Of a stretch of 64,000 bases of DNA, positions 11,679-21,497 are shown piece by piece. The position numbers and the translations under genes were made by a program. A model generated the notes under the pieces. It had not been told where the DNA came from. It saw nothing but the letters and a program-made list of their open reading frames with translations, and searched no databases. The stretch covers positions 1 to 64,000 of the forward strand of contig JAHBMJ010003776.1 of the NCBI GenBank assembly GCA_018398765.1. The letters run 5' to 3'. The first letter of the stretch is position 1. Each line of letters opens with the position of its first letter. Source of the stretch: Chromera velia. Taxonomy: Eukaryota; Sar; Chromeraceae.

Positions 11679-13310
11679 TTAAACCGCTTGAAGAAGCTCC
11701 CAGGATCCCCCCTTGGGCTCCAGGTTTGACTCGGCCGCCCTGCTACCCTTGGAGCTCCTCTCAAGCCGCACATAGGGACCTGCAAAGGAGCTAAGGAAAA
11801 ACTGTTCGGAGCAGGAACGCAGAAAGAGATGGCCAGCATATAAGAGAAAGCGGTATGGGTACACAAGCTCATGAAACCGGAAAGCAGGACAGGAGGGACG
11901 GACAGACAGGGGGCCAAACGGGGGGGAAAAGCAGAGAGGGAGACAAAACGGGAGAGCCGAAGGAGGGCGGGACGGCTGGCATGCAGACCCACCTGCAGGA
12001 CTCGCATGGCCATCCAAGAGATCGACAGCAATGGCTAGAGGCTGCACGCAGGGTATTAGGGGGCGCGTGCAAGAAGGATATAGAGAGACGGAAGGGGGCG
12101 GAGACACGCGAACAAGGATGAGGCAGAAAAACGGTCCTGGCACGTCTGGCTCACCTCTTATCGTGAGGTTACAAACAGGTAGGGGCAGACGTCGTCCTTT
12201 GGCCCCATGTTCTGCAGGGCAAAGGTCTCCTGAGAACGCTCCCAGGGATCTGTATCAAGGACACAAAGCAAAGTCGATACGCGCTGAGAAGAAAGCAAAG
12301 GGCCATAGAGAGAAGAAACACACGTTCCCCCAGTGCGAGAAGCAGGCATCACTAGAGGCAGCTAAAAAGGCGGGAGAAAGAGCAGACAGACAGGATAAAA
12401 AGAAGAGGAAGAGCAGAAAGGACCATACAGAACAGAAGAGAGCCCAGGGCCACAGAGCACGGGACATGAGCAGTCCGGGATCGCAACAGGAGGAAAACAG
12501 GAAGGGCGGATAGCAGGGGGGAGGAGAAACCGAGGAGGTGAGGGAGAAAGAGGGCGGTAGGAGGCCCGGAAGGAAGAGGAAGGAAGGGCTCTTGCCGCCG
12601 CAAGACCGTTGAAGAAGGCAAACAGACAACGCAGAAGAAATAAGAAGGAGTTCAAAGGCTCGAGCCTGATAAAGAGGCCAGATAGAGAGGCAAGAGAGAG
12701 AAGTGACACTTCCAACCGCGGGTGACGGTCTTCGAACCGAAGTGTTACTAACCCATTGGCAAGAACTTCAAGGTAAAAGCACCTCACCGGTGACACTTGT
12801 GATACTAGTGACACCTTTTTAGAAAAGGTATGTAGAGAAAAGAAGATAGAGGGCTGTATAGAAAAGAAAACTTTTTGGAAACGGTGTCACAACTGTTACC
12901 ACTGTTACCGGTCCCCTGCTTTCACCTTCAAATGGTGGTGACAGCCGGATGACGCTTCTTTTTTGGATGGTGACACTCTAAAAAAAAGGGAACTGCAGCC
13001 TTAGCTCGAATCGATAAAAAGGAGAACTGAGAGACCTGTCTAGCCAGGCAGAAAACAAGAAAAACGATAAACCCATCTATTGGGAACATACCTGTAGAAG
13101 GACAAGCGTCCCAGTCGACTTCTAGTGGGGCGATGGGAGTGACGGTCTGAGTCTCGAGAGGCTGCACACAGAAGGGGAAAGACGTCAGTCCACCAACAGA
13201 GGAAACGCGTCGACAGGCCAGACACGCATGACCCATCACTTCTCGTTGGGCTGCAGACAGGTATCCCAGGTTGGGCAGGACAAAGGTCCACCCGAGATCC
13301 CCCCAGGCAC
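11679..13310 (-). CDS. 3' part of a multi-exon gene of unknown function (5' end not found)
   Basis: Minus-strand exons with closing phases are 13310 to about 13220 (donor unresolved), 13161-13092, 12249-12173, 12041-11993 and 11779-11679 with a TAA stop. Encoded pieces include GDLGWTFVLPNLGYLSAAQR, TPIAPLEVDWDACPST, DPWERSQETFALQNMGPKDD and the end PKGGSWELLQAV. Each intron has a pyrimidine-rich tract and CAG or TAG acceptor. The first two exons are also open as one continuous frame, so the intron between them is optional. Upstream of 13310 lies an intron filled by a 47-bp minisatellite, and I could not find the preceding exons within the next 5 kb. The gene is therefore either spread over very long introns or truncated. 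No domain is recognised. Confidence 0.55.
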
Positions 13311-13398
13311 CTACAGGAAGGGGAGGGGAAGAAATGATTTGGCCTTTGGAGAAAGACCCAGCTCGAGGAACACAAGAAGATTCTGAAGTGGGGGAGAC

Positions 13399-13964
13399 AG
13401 TAATCGGCTGCGGAGGTAGGGAAAGGAAAACGAGAGGCGGAGACAGAACGGGAAGGAGACGGCCGGGGAAAAGAAAATGAGAGGCGGAGATGGAATGGGA
13501 AGGAGACGGCTGGGGAAAGGAAAACGAGAGGTGGAGACAGAACAGGAAGCAGACAGCTGGGAAAAAGAAAACGAGAAGCAGAGATAGAATGGGAAGGAGA
13601 CGGCTGGGAAAAGGAAAACGAGAGACGGAGACGGAATGGGAAGGAGACGGCTGGGGAAAGGAAAACGAGAGGCGGAGATGGAATGGGAAGGAGACGGCTG
13701 GGGAAAGGAAAACGAGAGGCGGAGACAGTGATCAGCTGTGGAGGTAAGGAAAAGAAAACAAGAGGCGGAGATAGAATGGGAAGGAGACGGCTGGGGAAAG
13801 GAAAATGAGAGGTGGAGACAGAATGGGAAGGAGACGGCTGGGGAAAGGAAAACAAGAGACGGAGATGGAATGGGAAGGAGACGGCTGGGGAAAGGAAAAC
13901 GAGAGGCGGAGACGGAATAGGAAGGAAACGGCTGGGGAAAGGAAAACGAGAGGCGGAGACGGAA
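13399..13964. repeat. 47-bp minisatellite, about 11-12 units
   Basis: Units of the form GAATGGGAAGGAGACGGCTG followed by GGGAAAGGAAAACGAGAGGC start at about 13446, 13493, 13540, 13587, 13634, 13681, 13774, 13822, 13869 and 13916. The spacing is 47 or 48 bases, with one divergent unit near 13728. It sits upstream of the exon at 13310 on the minus strand, so it is probably intronic. The purine/pyrimidine strand bias is extreme, and the long open frames here are repeat artefacts. Confidence 0.9.
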
Positions 13965-14029
13965 CTTTACTAAGGGGTCATGGACTTTAAAATTACTGCG
14001 CTATCTGGGTAACTCTTAAAGTCTAAGTG

Positions 14030-14390
14030 TATATTACAGCATAAATTATGTTAGAAACTAGCTCTAGAACTACTTTCACTCTTAATTTATAAAAATAAAT
14101 ATTCATAACTTTTTAACCACAAACTTTATTTAAGAGTTATAAGCTGAAATTGAGACAGTAAAGCTTTTTTATATGTAGCTTAAATACTGCAAACATGTTT
14201 TTTGATGCTAAAACAAAATGTGTTATGTTATGGTATTGCTATGTAGATTGCGAGTGAAAGCCTGAGTAAGGCTAATATTACTAGGTACAACTACCTTCAC
14301 TTTCAACCTGAAAAGGTAAGTATTCAAAGTAACTTTTGAACTAGAAGGACTAAGACAGTGAAACTGAACGTGAAAAGCCATCCAACTTAT
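14030..14390. repeat. AT-rich ~205-bp repeat family, copy group 1
   Basis: Contains GTGTTATGTTATGGTATTGC followed by TATGTAGATTG and AGCTGAAATTGAGACAGTAA. The same order of words recurs at 18320-18700. A more diverged partial copy follows at about 14300-14380. Confidence 0.75.
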
Positions 14391-14518
14391 ATCACCTGAC
14401 CCCTTCCACTTGTAACAGTGGGGCAACTTTGCTTGCAAAACGCTCCCACTGCTTTGGATTTCAAAATACCCCCTACTCACGTGCTTCTAATTTTTTGGAA
14501 ACGCGTATACATCTCTCT

Positions 14519-16175
14519 TGGCTGATTGATTGACTGGCTGATTGATTGATTGACTAACTTACTAACTGGATGCCTGATTGAATGACTGATTGACTTCCTG
14601 TCTAGCTGCCTGCATCTGCCTGCTTACCTACCTGTCTAATATAGTCTGATATACTGACTGACTGACTGACTGCTTAACTGACTGCATAACTGACTGATTA
14701 ACAAACTCACTGACTAACTGCCCGATTGAATAACTGATAGACTGACTTCCTGTCTAGCTGTCTGGCAGTGCATTTACCTGCTTGCCTGCCTGTCTGATGT
14801 ACTGACTGACTGACTGCTTAACTGACTGAGAGACTGACTGATTGACTAACTCACTGACTGACTGCCTGATTGAATAACTGACTAACTGACTTCCTGTCTA
14901 GCTGCCTACATCTGCCTGCTTGCCTGCCTGTCTGATGTACTGACTGACTGACTGCTTAACTGACTGAGTGACTGACTGATTGACTAACTCACTGACTGCC
15001 TGCCCGATTAAATAACTGATAGACTGACTTCCTGTCTAGCTGCCTGGTAGTGCATTTGCCTGTTTGCCTGCCTGTCTGATGTACTGACTGACTGGCTGCT
15101 TAACTGACTGAGTGACTGACTGATTGACTAACTCACTGACTGACTGCCTGATTAAATAATTGACAGACTGACTTCCTGTCTAGCTGCCTGTATCTGCCTG
15201 CTTGCCTGCCTATCTGATGTACTGACTGACTGACTGCTTAACTGTCAGTGACTGAGTGACTGACTGATTGACTATCTTACTGACTGACTGCCTAATTGAA
15301 TAACTAACTGACTGACTTCCTGTCTAGCTGCTTGCATCTGCCTGCTTGCCTGCCTGTCTGATATACTGACTGACTGACTACTTAACTGACTGAGTGACTG
15401 ACTGATTGACTAACTCACTGACTAACTGCTTGATTGAATAACTGACTGACTGACTTCCTGTCTAGCTGCTTACATCTGCTTGCTTGCCTGCCTGTCTGAT
15501 ATTCTGACTGACTGACTGCTTAACTGATTGAGTGACTGACTGATTGACTAGTAACTCACTGACTGCCTCCCCGATTGAATAACTGACAGACTGACTTCCT
15601 GTCTAGCTGCCTGCATCTGCCTGCTTGCCTGCCTGTCTGATATACTGACTGACTGACTACTTAACTGACTGAGTGACTGACTGATTGACTAGTAACTCAC
15701 TGACTGACTGCCTGATTGAATAACTGACTGACTGACTTCCTGTCTAGCTGCTTACATCTGCCTGCTTGCCTACCTATCTGATATTCTGACTGACTGACTG
15801 CTTTACTGACTGCTTTACTGACTGTATGACTGACTAAGTAACTGACTGAGTGACTGACTGATTGGCTAACTGATTAACTGCCTGTCTATTTGCCTGCTTG
15901 CCTGCCCATCTGATATACTGACTGACTGACTGATCGACTGACTGCCTAATACTGCCTAACTTACTGACTGACTGATGGACTGACTGACTGACTGACTGAC
16001 TAATCGATTCACTTGCTGACTCATCGATTGACTGTCTGACTAGTTGACTGATTGACTGACTCACTGACTGACTGACTGACTGGCTGGCTGGCTGGCTGGC
16101 TGGCGGACTGACTGACTGACTGACTGATTGACTAACAAATTGACTGACTCACTGACTAACAGACTGACTGACTGA
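14519..16175. repeat. TGAC-based satellite with ~143-bp higher-order period
   Basis: At the finest scale the DNA is degenerate (CTGA)n. Superimposed is a higher-order unit marked by GACTTCCTGTCTAGCTG, which recurs near 14593, 14743, 14889, 15026, 15171, 15315, 15454, 15594 and 15735, that is every 139-150 bases. Each unit also carries CTGCCTGCTTGCCTGCCTGT. The right end (15780-16175) decays to simple CTGA and CTGG repeats. Confidence 0.9.
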
Positions 16176-16249
16176 TTGTTAATGACTGAACTGCCTGAGT
16201 TCCATCTGAGTGTGCCTGCTTGTGTCTCTTATGTTTTTTAGCCCCCCTC

Positions 16250-16960
16250 CGACAGTGGCAGGCATACCACTATCATCATCGGGGGGGGCACCAGGAAGGA
16301 AGAAGGAGGAAGGAAGAAAGGATTCCGAAAGAAGAAAGGAAACTGGCTCGCTTGCTCGCTTCCCACAGTTTGCCGGAGACGGCCAGAGACGTCCAGAGAC
16401 GGTAGGAGAAAACACAGTCAGATTCGATCTTTCACCACAGGACGAATTCTCTTAATGCTCGACAGACTGACTCACTGACTAACTTGCTCACTGACTGGTT
16501 GTCTGTCTGACTGACTAACTGACTGGCTGACTAACTGACTGACTGACTCTGAGTCACTGGCCTGTATGCCTTCGCTGGTGCCTTTCTAAGTGCCTACGTG
16601 TCTGTGTGTCCCGGCAGGCACACCACTGTCATCATCAAGGGGGGATACACATACACACATACATATGTAGAGCGAGAGGAACAGAGAGACACACCAACAC
16701 AGGGCCAAGAGAGTGAGGCACAGAGAGAGGAAGAAAGAGAGAAGGAAGGATGCGGAACGAAGAACGTAAGGATTTCGAAGGAAGGAAGGAAGGAAGGAAG
16801 GAAGGAAGTGAGCAAGGAAACCCACCTATTGTGCCAGCGAGCCGGGCGAAGCTCTGCGGAAACGGTACTCTAGATACCGGGTGCCCATACTGCTGATCCC
16901 CTCTTTCTAAGTCCGAGCCTCCATCTCTCCCGGACAGAAGACAGAAGAGCGAAACAGGAA
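16250..16960. repeat. Duplicated GGCAGGC-ACCACT-TCATCATC block plus GGAA repeat
   Basis: A roughly 32-base segment with GGCAGGCATACCACTATCAT occurs at about 16257-16288 and again, slightly diverged, at 16614-16645. Both are flanked by TGAC repeats and purine-rich AGGAAGGA tracts, so a larger unit was duplicated. A (GGAA)n run lies at about 16779-16806. No gene is seen. Confidence 0.6.
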
Positions 16961-17089
16961 GGAACAAAGGGTACGGAGGACCATGTTAGTAGGCGAAAAT
17001 CGCTCCGTGCATATGCACAATACGGCCACCTACAGACACTTCTGAGTAGACAACTCTAAGATTCTGAAATACTTCAGAGCACATTGTAG

Positions 17090-17431
17090 ATGAAGTTCTG
17101 GGAGTGTTTGGTTTGCTTTCTTCGCGAAATGTGCAGGAGACGGCTGGAGACGGCACGTCTCTCTCACTTGACTACAAATTTCGATTGCCTTCTTTTTCTC
17201 GCTTTCCTTATGAATATGTTTCCGTTAACCATACCTGTGATTAGGTCATCCCTGCAATATGAATGGAAGTTTGTGGTGTGGGTAGTGCCAGGGGCGGGTG
17301 GACAGATGGGGCAGTTGGAAGGCATGATCAGAGACTGCCTCATCTCCGCCCTGATGAAAAGACGACGGAACAGAGGGCCTCCCACCCAATACGACGTATG
17401 GCTGAGAGACGTTGCCGCCCTCCCGGTCTGA
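17090..17431 (+). other. Isolated open frame, possible terminal exon, unrecognised
   Basis: The 3' half reads as protein-like (FVVWVVPGAGGQMGQLEGMI, then YDVWLRDVAALPV and a TGA stop at 17429-17431). It follows an acceptor-like ATTAG at about 17245. It is flanked on both sides by TGAC repeats and no partner exons are evident. It may be a gene relic or a chance frame. Confidence 0.25.
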
Positions 17432-17527
17432 CTGCTAGGCCTATGTATCCCCAAACCCACCGAAACAGCGGACAGGGACTACAAGACCTCAGCCGCAGCC
17501 AGTGAAGCGATCACAGAGGCCATCCTT

Positions 17528-17708
17528 CAATCAGTCAGCCGGTCAATCAGTCAGTCAATCAGTCAGTCAGTCAGTCAGTCAGAAAGTCAGGCAGTCAGTC
17601 CTTCAGACAGTCAGTCAGTCAGCTGGTCAATCAGTCAGTCAGTCAATCAGTCAGGCAGTCAGTCAGTCAGTCAGCCAGTCAGTCAGTCAGTCAGTCAGTC
17701 AGTCAGAA
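17528..17708. repeat. (GTCA)n microsatellite
   Basis: About 180 bases of nearly pure CAGT/GTCA repeat, the same core motif as the satellite 1.4 kb to the left and as the donor-adjacent repeats in introns of this window. Confidence 0.9.
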
Positions 17709-17710
17709 AT

Positions 17711-18277
17711 AGAGGTTTAAGCAGTGGGGGTGCTTTACAGAAAAAGTCGCTGGCCGTGAACTTTTAGATGTTTTGGAGAGGTATAGGTTGGACGGTTTTT
17801 CATCTCCAGTCTCACTGTCCCACTTACTCTTGTTCAAGAGATATGCTTGTATGTCTACATATTTTCTTCCTTCTCCGTGCAGGTGACTTGAGGGTGCATG
17901 GAGGTTTAAGCAGTAGGGTTGCTTTACAGGGAAAGTAGCTGGCCGTGAGCTTTTAAACGTGTTGAAGAGGTGCAGGTTAGGCGGCTTTTCACCCCCAGTC
18001 TCACTATCCCACTCATTCTTGTTCAAGAGATATGTTTGCATATCTGCATATTTTTTTCCTTCTCCGTGCAGGTGACTTGAGGGTGCATGGAGGTTTAAGC
18101 AGTGGGGGTGCTTTACAGGGCAAGTGGCTGGCCGTAAGCTTTTGGACGTTTTGGAGAGATACAGGTTGGGCGGCTTTTCATTTCTAGTCTCACTATCCCA
18201 TTCATTCTTGCTTAAGAGATATGCTTGCATGTCTGTATATTTTCTTCCTGAATTCTCTGTGCAGGTGACTTAGGGGT
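17711..18277. repeat. 189-bp tandem repeat, three units
   Basis: The word GAGGTTTAAGCAGTGGGG or a close variant starts near 17712, 17900 and 18090, a period of 189 bases. Each unit also has GCTGGCCGTGAGCTTTT, GGCTTTTCA and TCTCCGTGCAGGTGACTTGA. Because 189 is 63 codons, a minus-strand frame (18230-17703) stays open across all units. Its predicted 63-residue unit has no recognisable fold, so it is annotated as a repeat and not a gene. Confidence 0.85.
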
Positions 18278-18319
18278 GACTTGAGGGTACCCCTGAATTT
18301 TAAACAAATGTCAACTTCT

Positions 18320-18700
18320 GAACCATAAGAACTTTGAAGCTGAAATTGACACATTAAAGCCTTCTTATATACACGTTTGATACTACAAACAGGTTTTTCA
18401 ATACTAGAAAAAAAGTGTGTTATGTTATGGTATTGCTATGTAGATTGAAAGTGAGGCTGGGATCACTAGGTATAACGTTAACTACCTTCATTTTTAATCT
18501 ACAAAAATAACTATTCATAATTGTTGAATCACAAAGAATTAGAAGCTGAAATTGAGACAGTAAAGCCTTTTTACATCTAGCTTTAATTCTGCAAACAAGT
18601 TTTTTAATACTAGAAAAAAATGTGGTATATTATCGTATTGCTACATAGATTGAAAGTGAGGCTAGGATCACTAAGTATAACTACCTCTAGAACTAGGTTA
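18320..18700. repeat. AT-rich ~205-bp repeat family, copy group 2 (two tandem copies)
   Basis: Two tandem copies about 206 bases apart share GCTGAAATTGA-ACA-TAAAGCC, CTACAAACAGGTTTTT-AATACTAG, TGTTATGTTATGGTATTGCT and AGATTGAAAGTGAGGCT. They match copy group 1 at 14030-14390. Confidence 0.8.
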
Positions 18701-18777
18701 GAAAGATATTCAGCAAGATTTTGTGCAGTACTTTCCTAGCCATAGTTTTTTCTGTGCATTACTCTGCACTGGCATTT

Positions 18778-18843
18778 CTACAAATTCTAATCTATTCTTA
18801 AACTACCTCTCTACAAATTCTAATCTATTCTTAAACTACCTCT
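18778..18843. repeat. Perfect 33-bp tandem duplication
   Basis: The 33-base unit beginning CTACAAATTCTAATCTATTC is repeated head to tail (18778-18810 and 18811-18843) without a mismatch, so it is recent. The surrounding DNA from 18700 to 19366 is AT-rich with no gene seen. Confidence 0.9.
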
Positions 18844-19366
18844 AAGAGTCTAAGTCTCAGGATCTCAGGAGTCTCGGCACCTAGCTCAGCACGAATTCTT
18901 TTTGATCTTTCTCCAAATTACTCTAGAAATTACTTAATTCAAATTTTTCTTTTAAATTTATAAATAAATCTTCACATCTTTAAAAGATTACATGCATGCC
19001 AGCCAGCATTCAAGTGTGAAGACAGTGTGTCGTAGCTAGTATACATGAATCGTAACATGATCACATCATTGAACACCTACCTCGGCGGTCATAACGTGCA
19101 TATTGACTCATTGTTGATCACCTTTACCCTAACTTTTACTGGTTAACGATGAGTATCACCAGCGAAAGGCTCATGATCAGGCAAACAACATGAAAGGAAG
19201 AATCACGCAAAATCAAAGTGCATGCAATTGCGTTTCACTTGCATGAACTTTTAAGCAGTCGATCGGAGGGATTCGGAGCAGTCCACACTATCGGGTTATC
19301 CCATCTAATCCCATTCCTGTGCAATCATATAGTCAAAATCTCTACCGTCTCCTCCCTCTGTTTTTC

Positions 19367-20797
19367 TCACGAAGTCCACATGTCCAGGAGCCGGAACCGC
19401 AATTTGGAGGCGTGGCCATCTGTTCGCACAAGGAGCCCCTTGGATTCAAGTGTTGCGGGATCTGCGCGGCCCCACCACTCAGCCCGCACGGTCTCGTTTT
19501 TGAAAGCCGCGTGGGCGTTATTGCTGAAAGCAGCTGCGACCGTCTCTCCCCGCATGCCGATACACGTGTGCGAGCACATCGTCCCCCCACAATACTCCAC
19601 CGCCTCGGGCCATCCCCCCTCTGTCGAGGCTGACGTTCCATTTGAATACCGGACGATCACGCCTTGGGCAAAAAAAATTCCCTCAGGGGCACCCGTGGGT
19701 CTCGTGAGGGGCCGCAAAAGAAGGCGGACAGAGGACTCAGAGAGAAGTCTCGAGGACTCCCCACGAGAACTGAACAGGTCCTGATAGACAGACGCAAGGT
19801 CATCCACTGAAGATGTCATCCCCCCCGTTGCCCCCATACCCCCCGGGCTCCAATACGGCCGACACGATCCGACAGAGAGGAGCTTAGTCTCCGGAGTCCT
19901 TCCACTCCCGGAAGCAAGCAAAGTGCCTCCGTGGGAGGCACGTTCCTCTCCCTCCTTGCCGGAGAGGCTGGGGAAGTCCTGTGCTGTGGATTGCGAGAAA
20001 AACTTCACATACTGATCCACGTACCCAGGCACAAAAGCAAACTCACCCGCCCAAGGATCGAACGCTGTGGAGTTTAGACCAAGTGGCGAGGCGATGTGGT
20101 CCCTCAGATACTCGGAATAGGACTGGCCTGAGAATTTCTCAATCAGATACCCCGCAAGAACGAAATTGGGATTCGAGTACGAATACCCAGTGCCCGGTTT
20201 GAACATCAAAGGACTGTGGATGAACAAGGAGATGTACGCGGCCATCGACCCTTTGTAGATCACAAACTCGGGACCTCCGAGGGGGTGGCAGTACGGACTG
20301 TCAAACCCAATGACGTCACAGTTGAAGGCATCCACTATGCCTGAACTCATCGACAGGAGCTGCTCTGTCGTGACGTTCTCACACAGACCCTCTGGGGTCT
20401 CTTCCAATCTCGGACACCACCGTGTGGAGTTTTCGACTCCGAACGCTTTGAGGTCTTCTTCGTCCAGCAAGTCGTTGACAGGAGTGGAGATATTGAACTT
20501 TCCAGCCTCCTGCAGTTGGTAGAGAGCGATTGCAGTAAAGAGCTTCGTGTTGCTTCCAATCGGAAACACTCTGTCTTCCGTCATTGGGACAGAGTTCTCT
20601 TCATTAGCCATCCCCATGGATGTGCTGAATGTCTTCTGGCCATTTTGAAAGACCTTCCATACACCAGAAAACTGTCCCAGAGACTTAAACTTCCTCGCAA
20701 GCTCTGAGGTCTTCTCAGCAGGAGAAGGAGACGGAGACGGCAAGCTAACTGCTACCGTCAAGTACGCGACGACACTCAAGACAACCAAACACATCAT
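19367..20797 (-). CDS. Secreted serine hydrolase of the beta-lactamase / penicillin-binding fold
   Basis: This is a single-exon 476-residue protein. Residues 1-18 form a hydrophobic signal peptide (MMCLVVLSVVAYLTVAVS), followed by a proline/serine linker. The serine-beta-lactamase fold motifs are in order: SxxK as SNTK at 82-85 in FPIGSNTKLFTA; the YxN motif as YSN at 207-209 within GTGYSYSNPNFVLAGYLIEK; and a C-terminal strand motif at the H[TS]G position that reads HTC (410-412, CGGTMCSHTCIG). Family members (class C lactamases, D-Ala-D-Ala carboxypeptidases, LACTB-like and esterase-like hydrolases) use the Ser as nucleophile. The substrate cannot be read from sequence. Several NxT/NxS sites and cysteines fit an extracellular or lumenal protein. 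The lack of introns contrasts with the split genes around it. It is divergent from the MYND gene across about 700 bases. Confidence 0.9.
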   Translation of the reverse strand: MMCLVVLSVVAYLTVAVSLPSPSPSPAEKTSELARKFKSLGQFSGVWKVFQNGQKTFSTSMGMANEENSVPMTEDRVFPIGSNTKLFTAIALYQLQEAGKFNISTPVNDLLDEEDLKAFGVENSTRWCPRLEETPEGLCENVTTEQLLSMSSGIVDAFNCDVIGFDSPYCHPLGGPEFVIYKGSMAAYISLFIHSPLMFKPGTGYSYSNPNFVLAGYLIEKFSGQSYSEYLRDHIASPLGLNSTAFDPWAGEFAFVPGYVDQYVKFFSQSTAQDFPSLSGKEGEERASHGGTLLASGSGRTPETKLLSVGSCRPYWSPGGMGATGGMTSSVDDLASVYQDLFSSRGESSRLLSESSVRLLLRPLTRPTGAPEGIFFAQGVIVRYSNGTSASTEGGWPEAVEYCGGTMCSHTCIGMRGETVAAAFSNNAHAAFKNETVRAEWWGRADPATLESKGLLVRTDGHASKLRFRLLDMWTS

Positions 20798-21497
20798 TGC
20801 CTTTTACAGATCCTTTGCATCAAGATATGGTTTCCTTGAAGCACAACTGAGCTGACGACTTAGTATCGAGGGAGAAGGAGGATTGCTCATGGATTGCTCA
20901 ACTGAAAAACGGAATTTTGAAGTCGGTCGATCTGATCGTCGTAAAGACTCGAAATCAAGGCACTCGAAAGACTTTAGAGTGTTGCGTCCCCAGCCGCGGC
21001 TCGCGCGACGCGCGGTCATGCACTGCATGCATTGGTTGGTGCATGGTTGTTGCAACAATTAATGCAACACCCAATTAAGCACTTTGCAACACTCGGTATA
21101 CATCTCAAATTTTATTACTGACCACATGTGACAACGATTGGATCGCGCGCATTCATTGAAGCCGTCAGATTCAATGCCAGGACAGGGCAGTTTCGATTCT
21201 TCAATTGCCACACGGTCAATTGGGCACTTGATTTTCGAACCCAATTCTTAGTAAGTTACCCAACAAAGAAGCGCTTCGATCAGCCAAGCAGGCGTCATCG
21301 ATTGGCAGACGCTCGCTGACAGTGTATCGAAACACTATTCTTCGGTGTTGGAACCCTGCCCCAGCATTCTCCTTCTGAAGTTTTGCCTTGAGAAGCTGAC
21401 TGGTTTATCTACTGAAAGAGCGACGTTGAAGAATTGTCTCGCAGGGCGCCAGGCAGGAGCTTAGACCTCCTTGCCGACCTGCTCCTCCAAGAAAATC
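20798..21497. promoter_or_regulatory. Shared spacer between two divergent intronless genes
   Basis: The hydrolase starts at 20797 on the minus strand and the MYND protein at 21498 on the plus strand. The 700 bases between them must hold both 5' regions. A CG-rich stretch (CGCGGCTCGCGCGACGCGCG, about 20996-21015) is followed at 21024-21031 by TGCATGCA. That palindrome is a known ApiAP2-bound word in Plasmodium; its use here is inference. Confidence 0.4.

Noticed and set aside
11570-12814. Several hydrophobic minus-strand frames (for example LSVCLLFLPPF types)
   Set aside because: They are pyrimidine-rich antisense or intron sequence; the spliced exons of the minus-strand gene explain the coding signal here.
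13040-13855. 271-codon minus-strand frame rich in FPFPSRLLPI
   Set aside because: It is the 47-bp minisatellite read through; only the part overlapping the exons at 13310 and 13161 is protein-like, and in a different frame.
15834-16064. SQSVSQSV open frame
   Set aside because: It is a translation of the TGAC repeat.
14519-16175. Possible CRISPR array because of regularly spaced repeats
   Set aside because: The intervals are themselves degenerate CTGA repeats and not unique spacers, and the genome is eukaryotic.
17090-17431. Possible reverse-transcriptase or retroelement fragment
   Set aside because: No catalytic motif, terminal repeat or second domain is visible.
17711-18277. Possible CRISPR-like or coding triplicate
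   Set aside because: The units are contiguous 189-bp tandem copies without spacers; coding status is only noted as a question.
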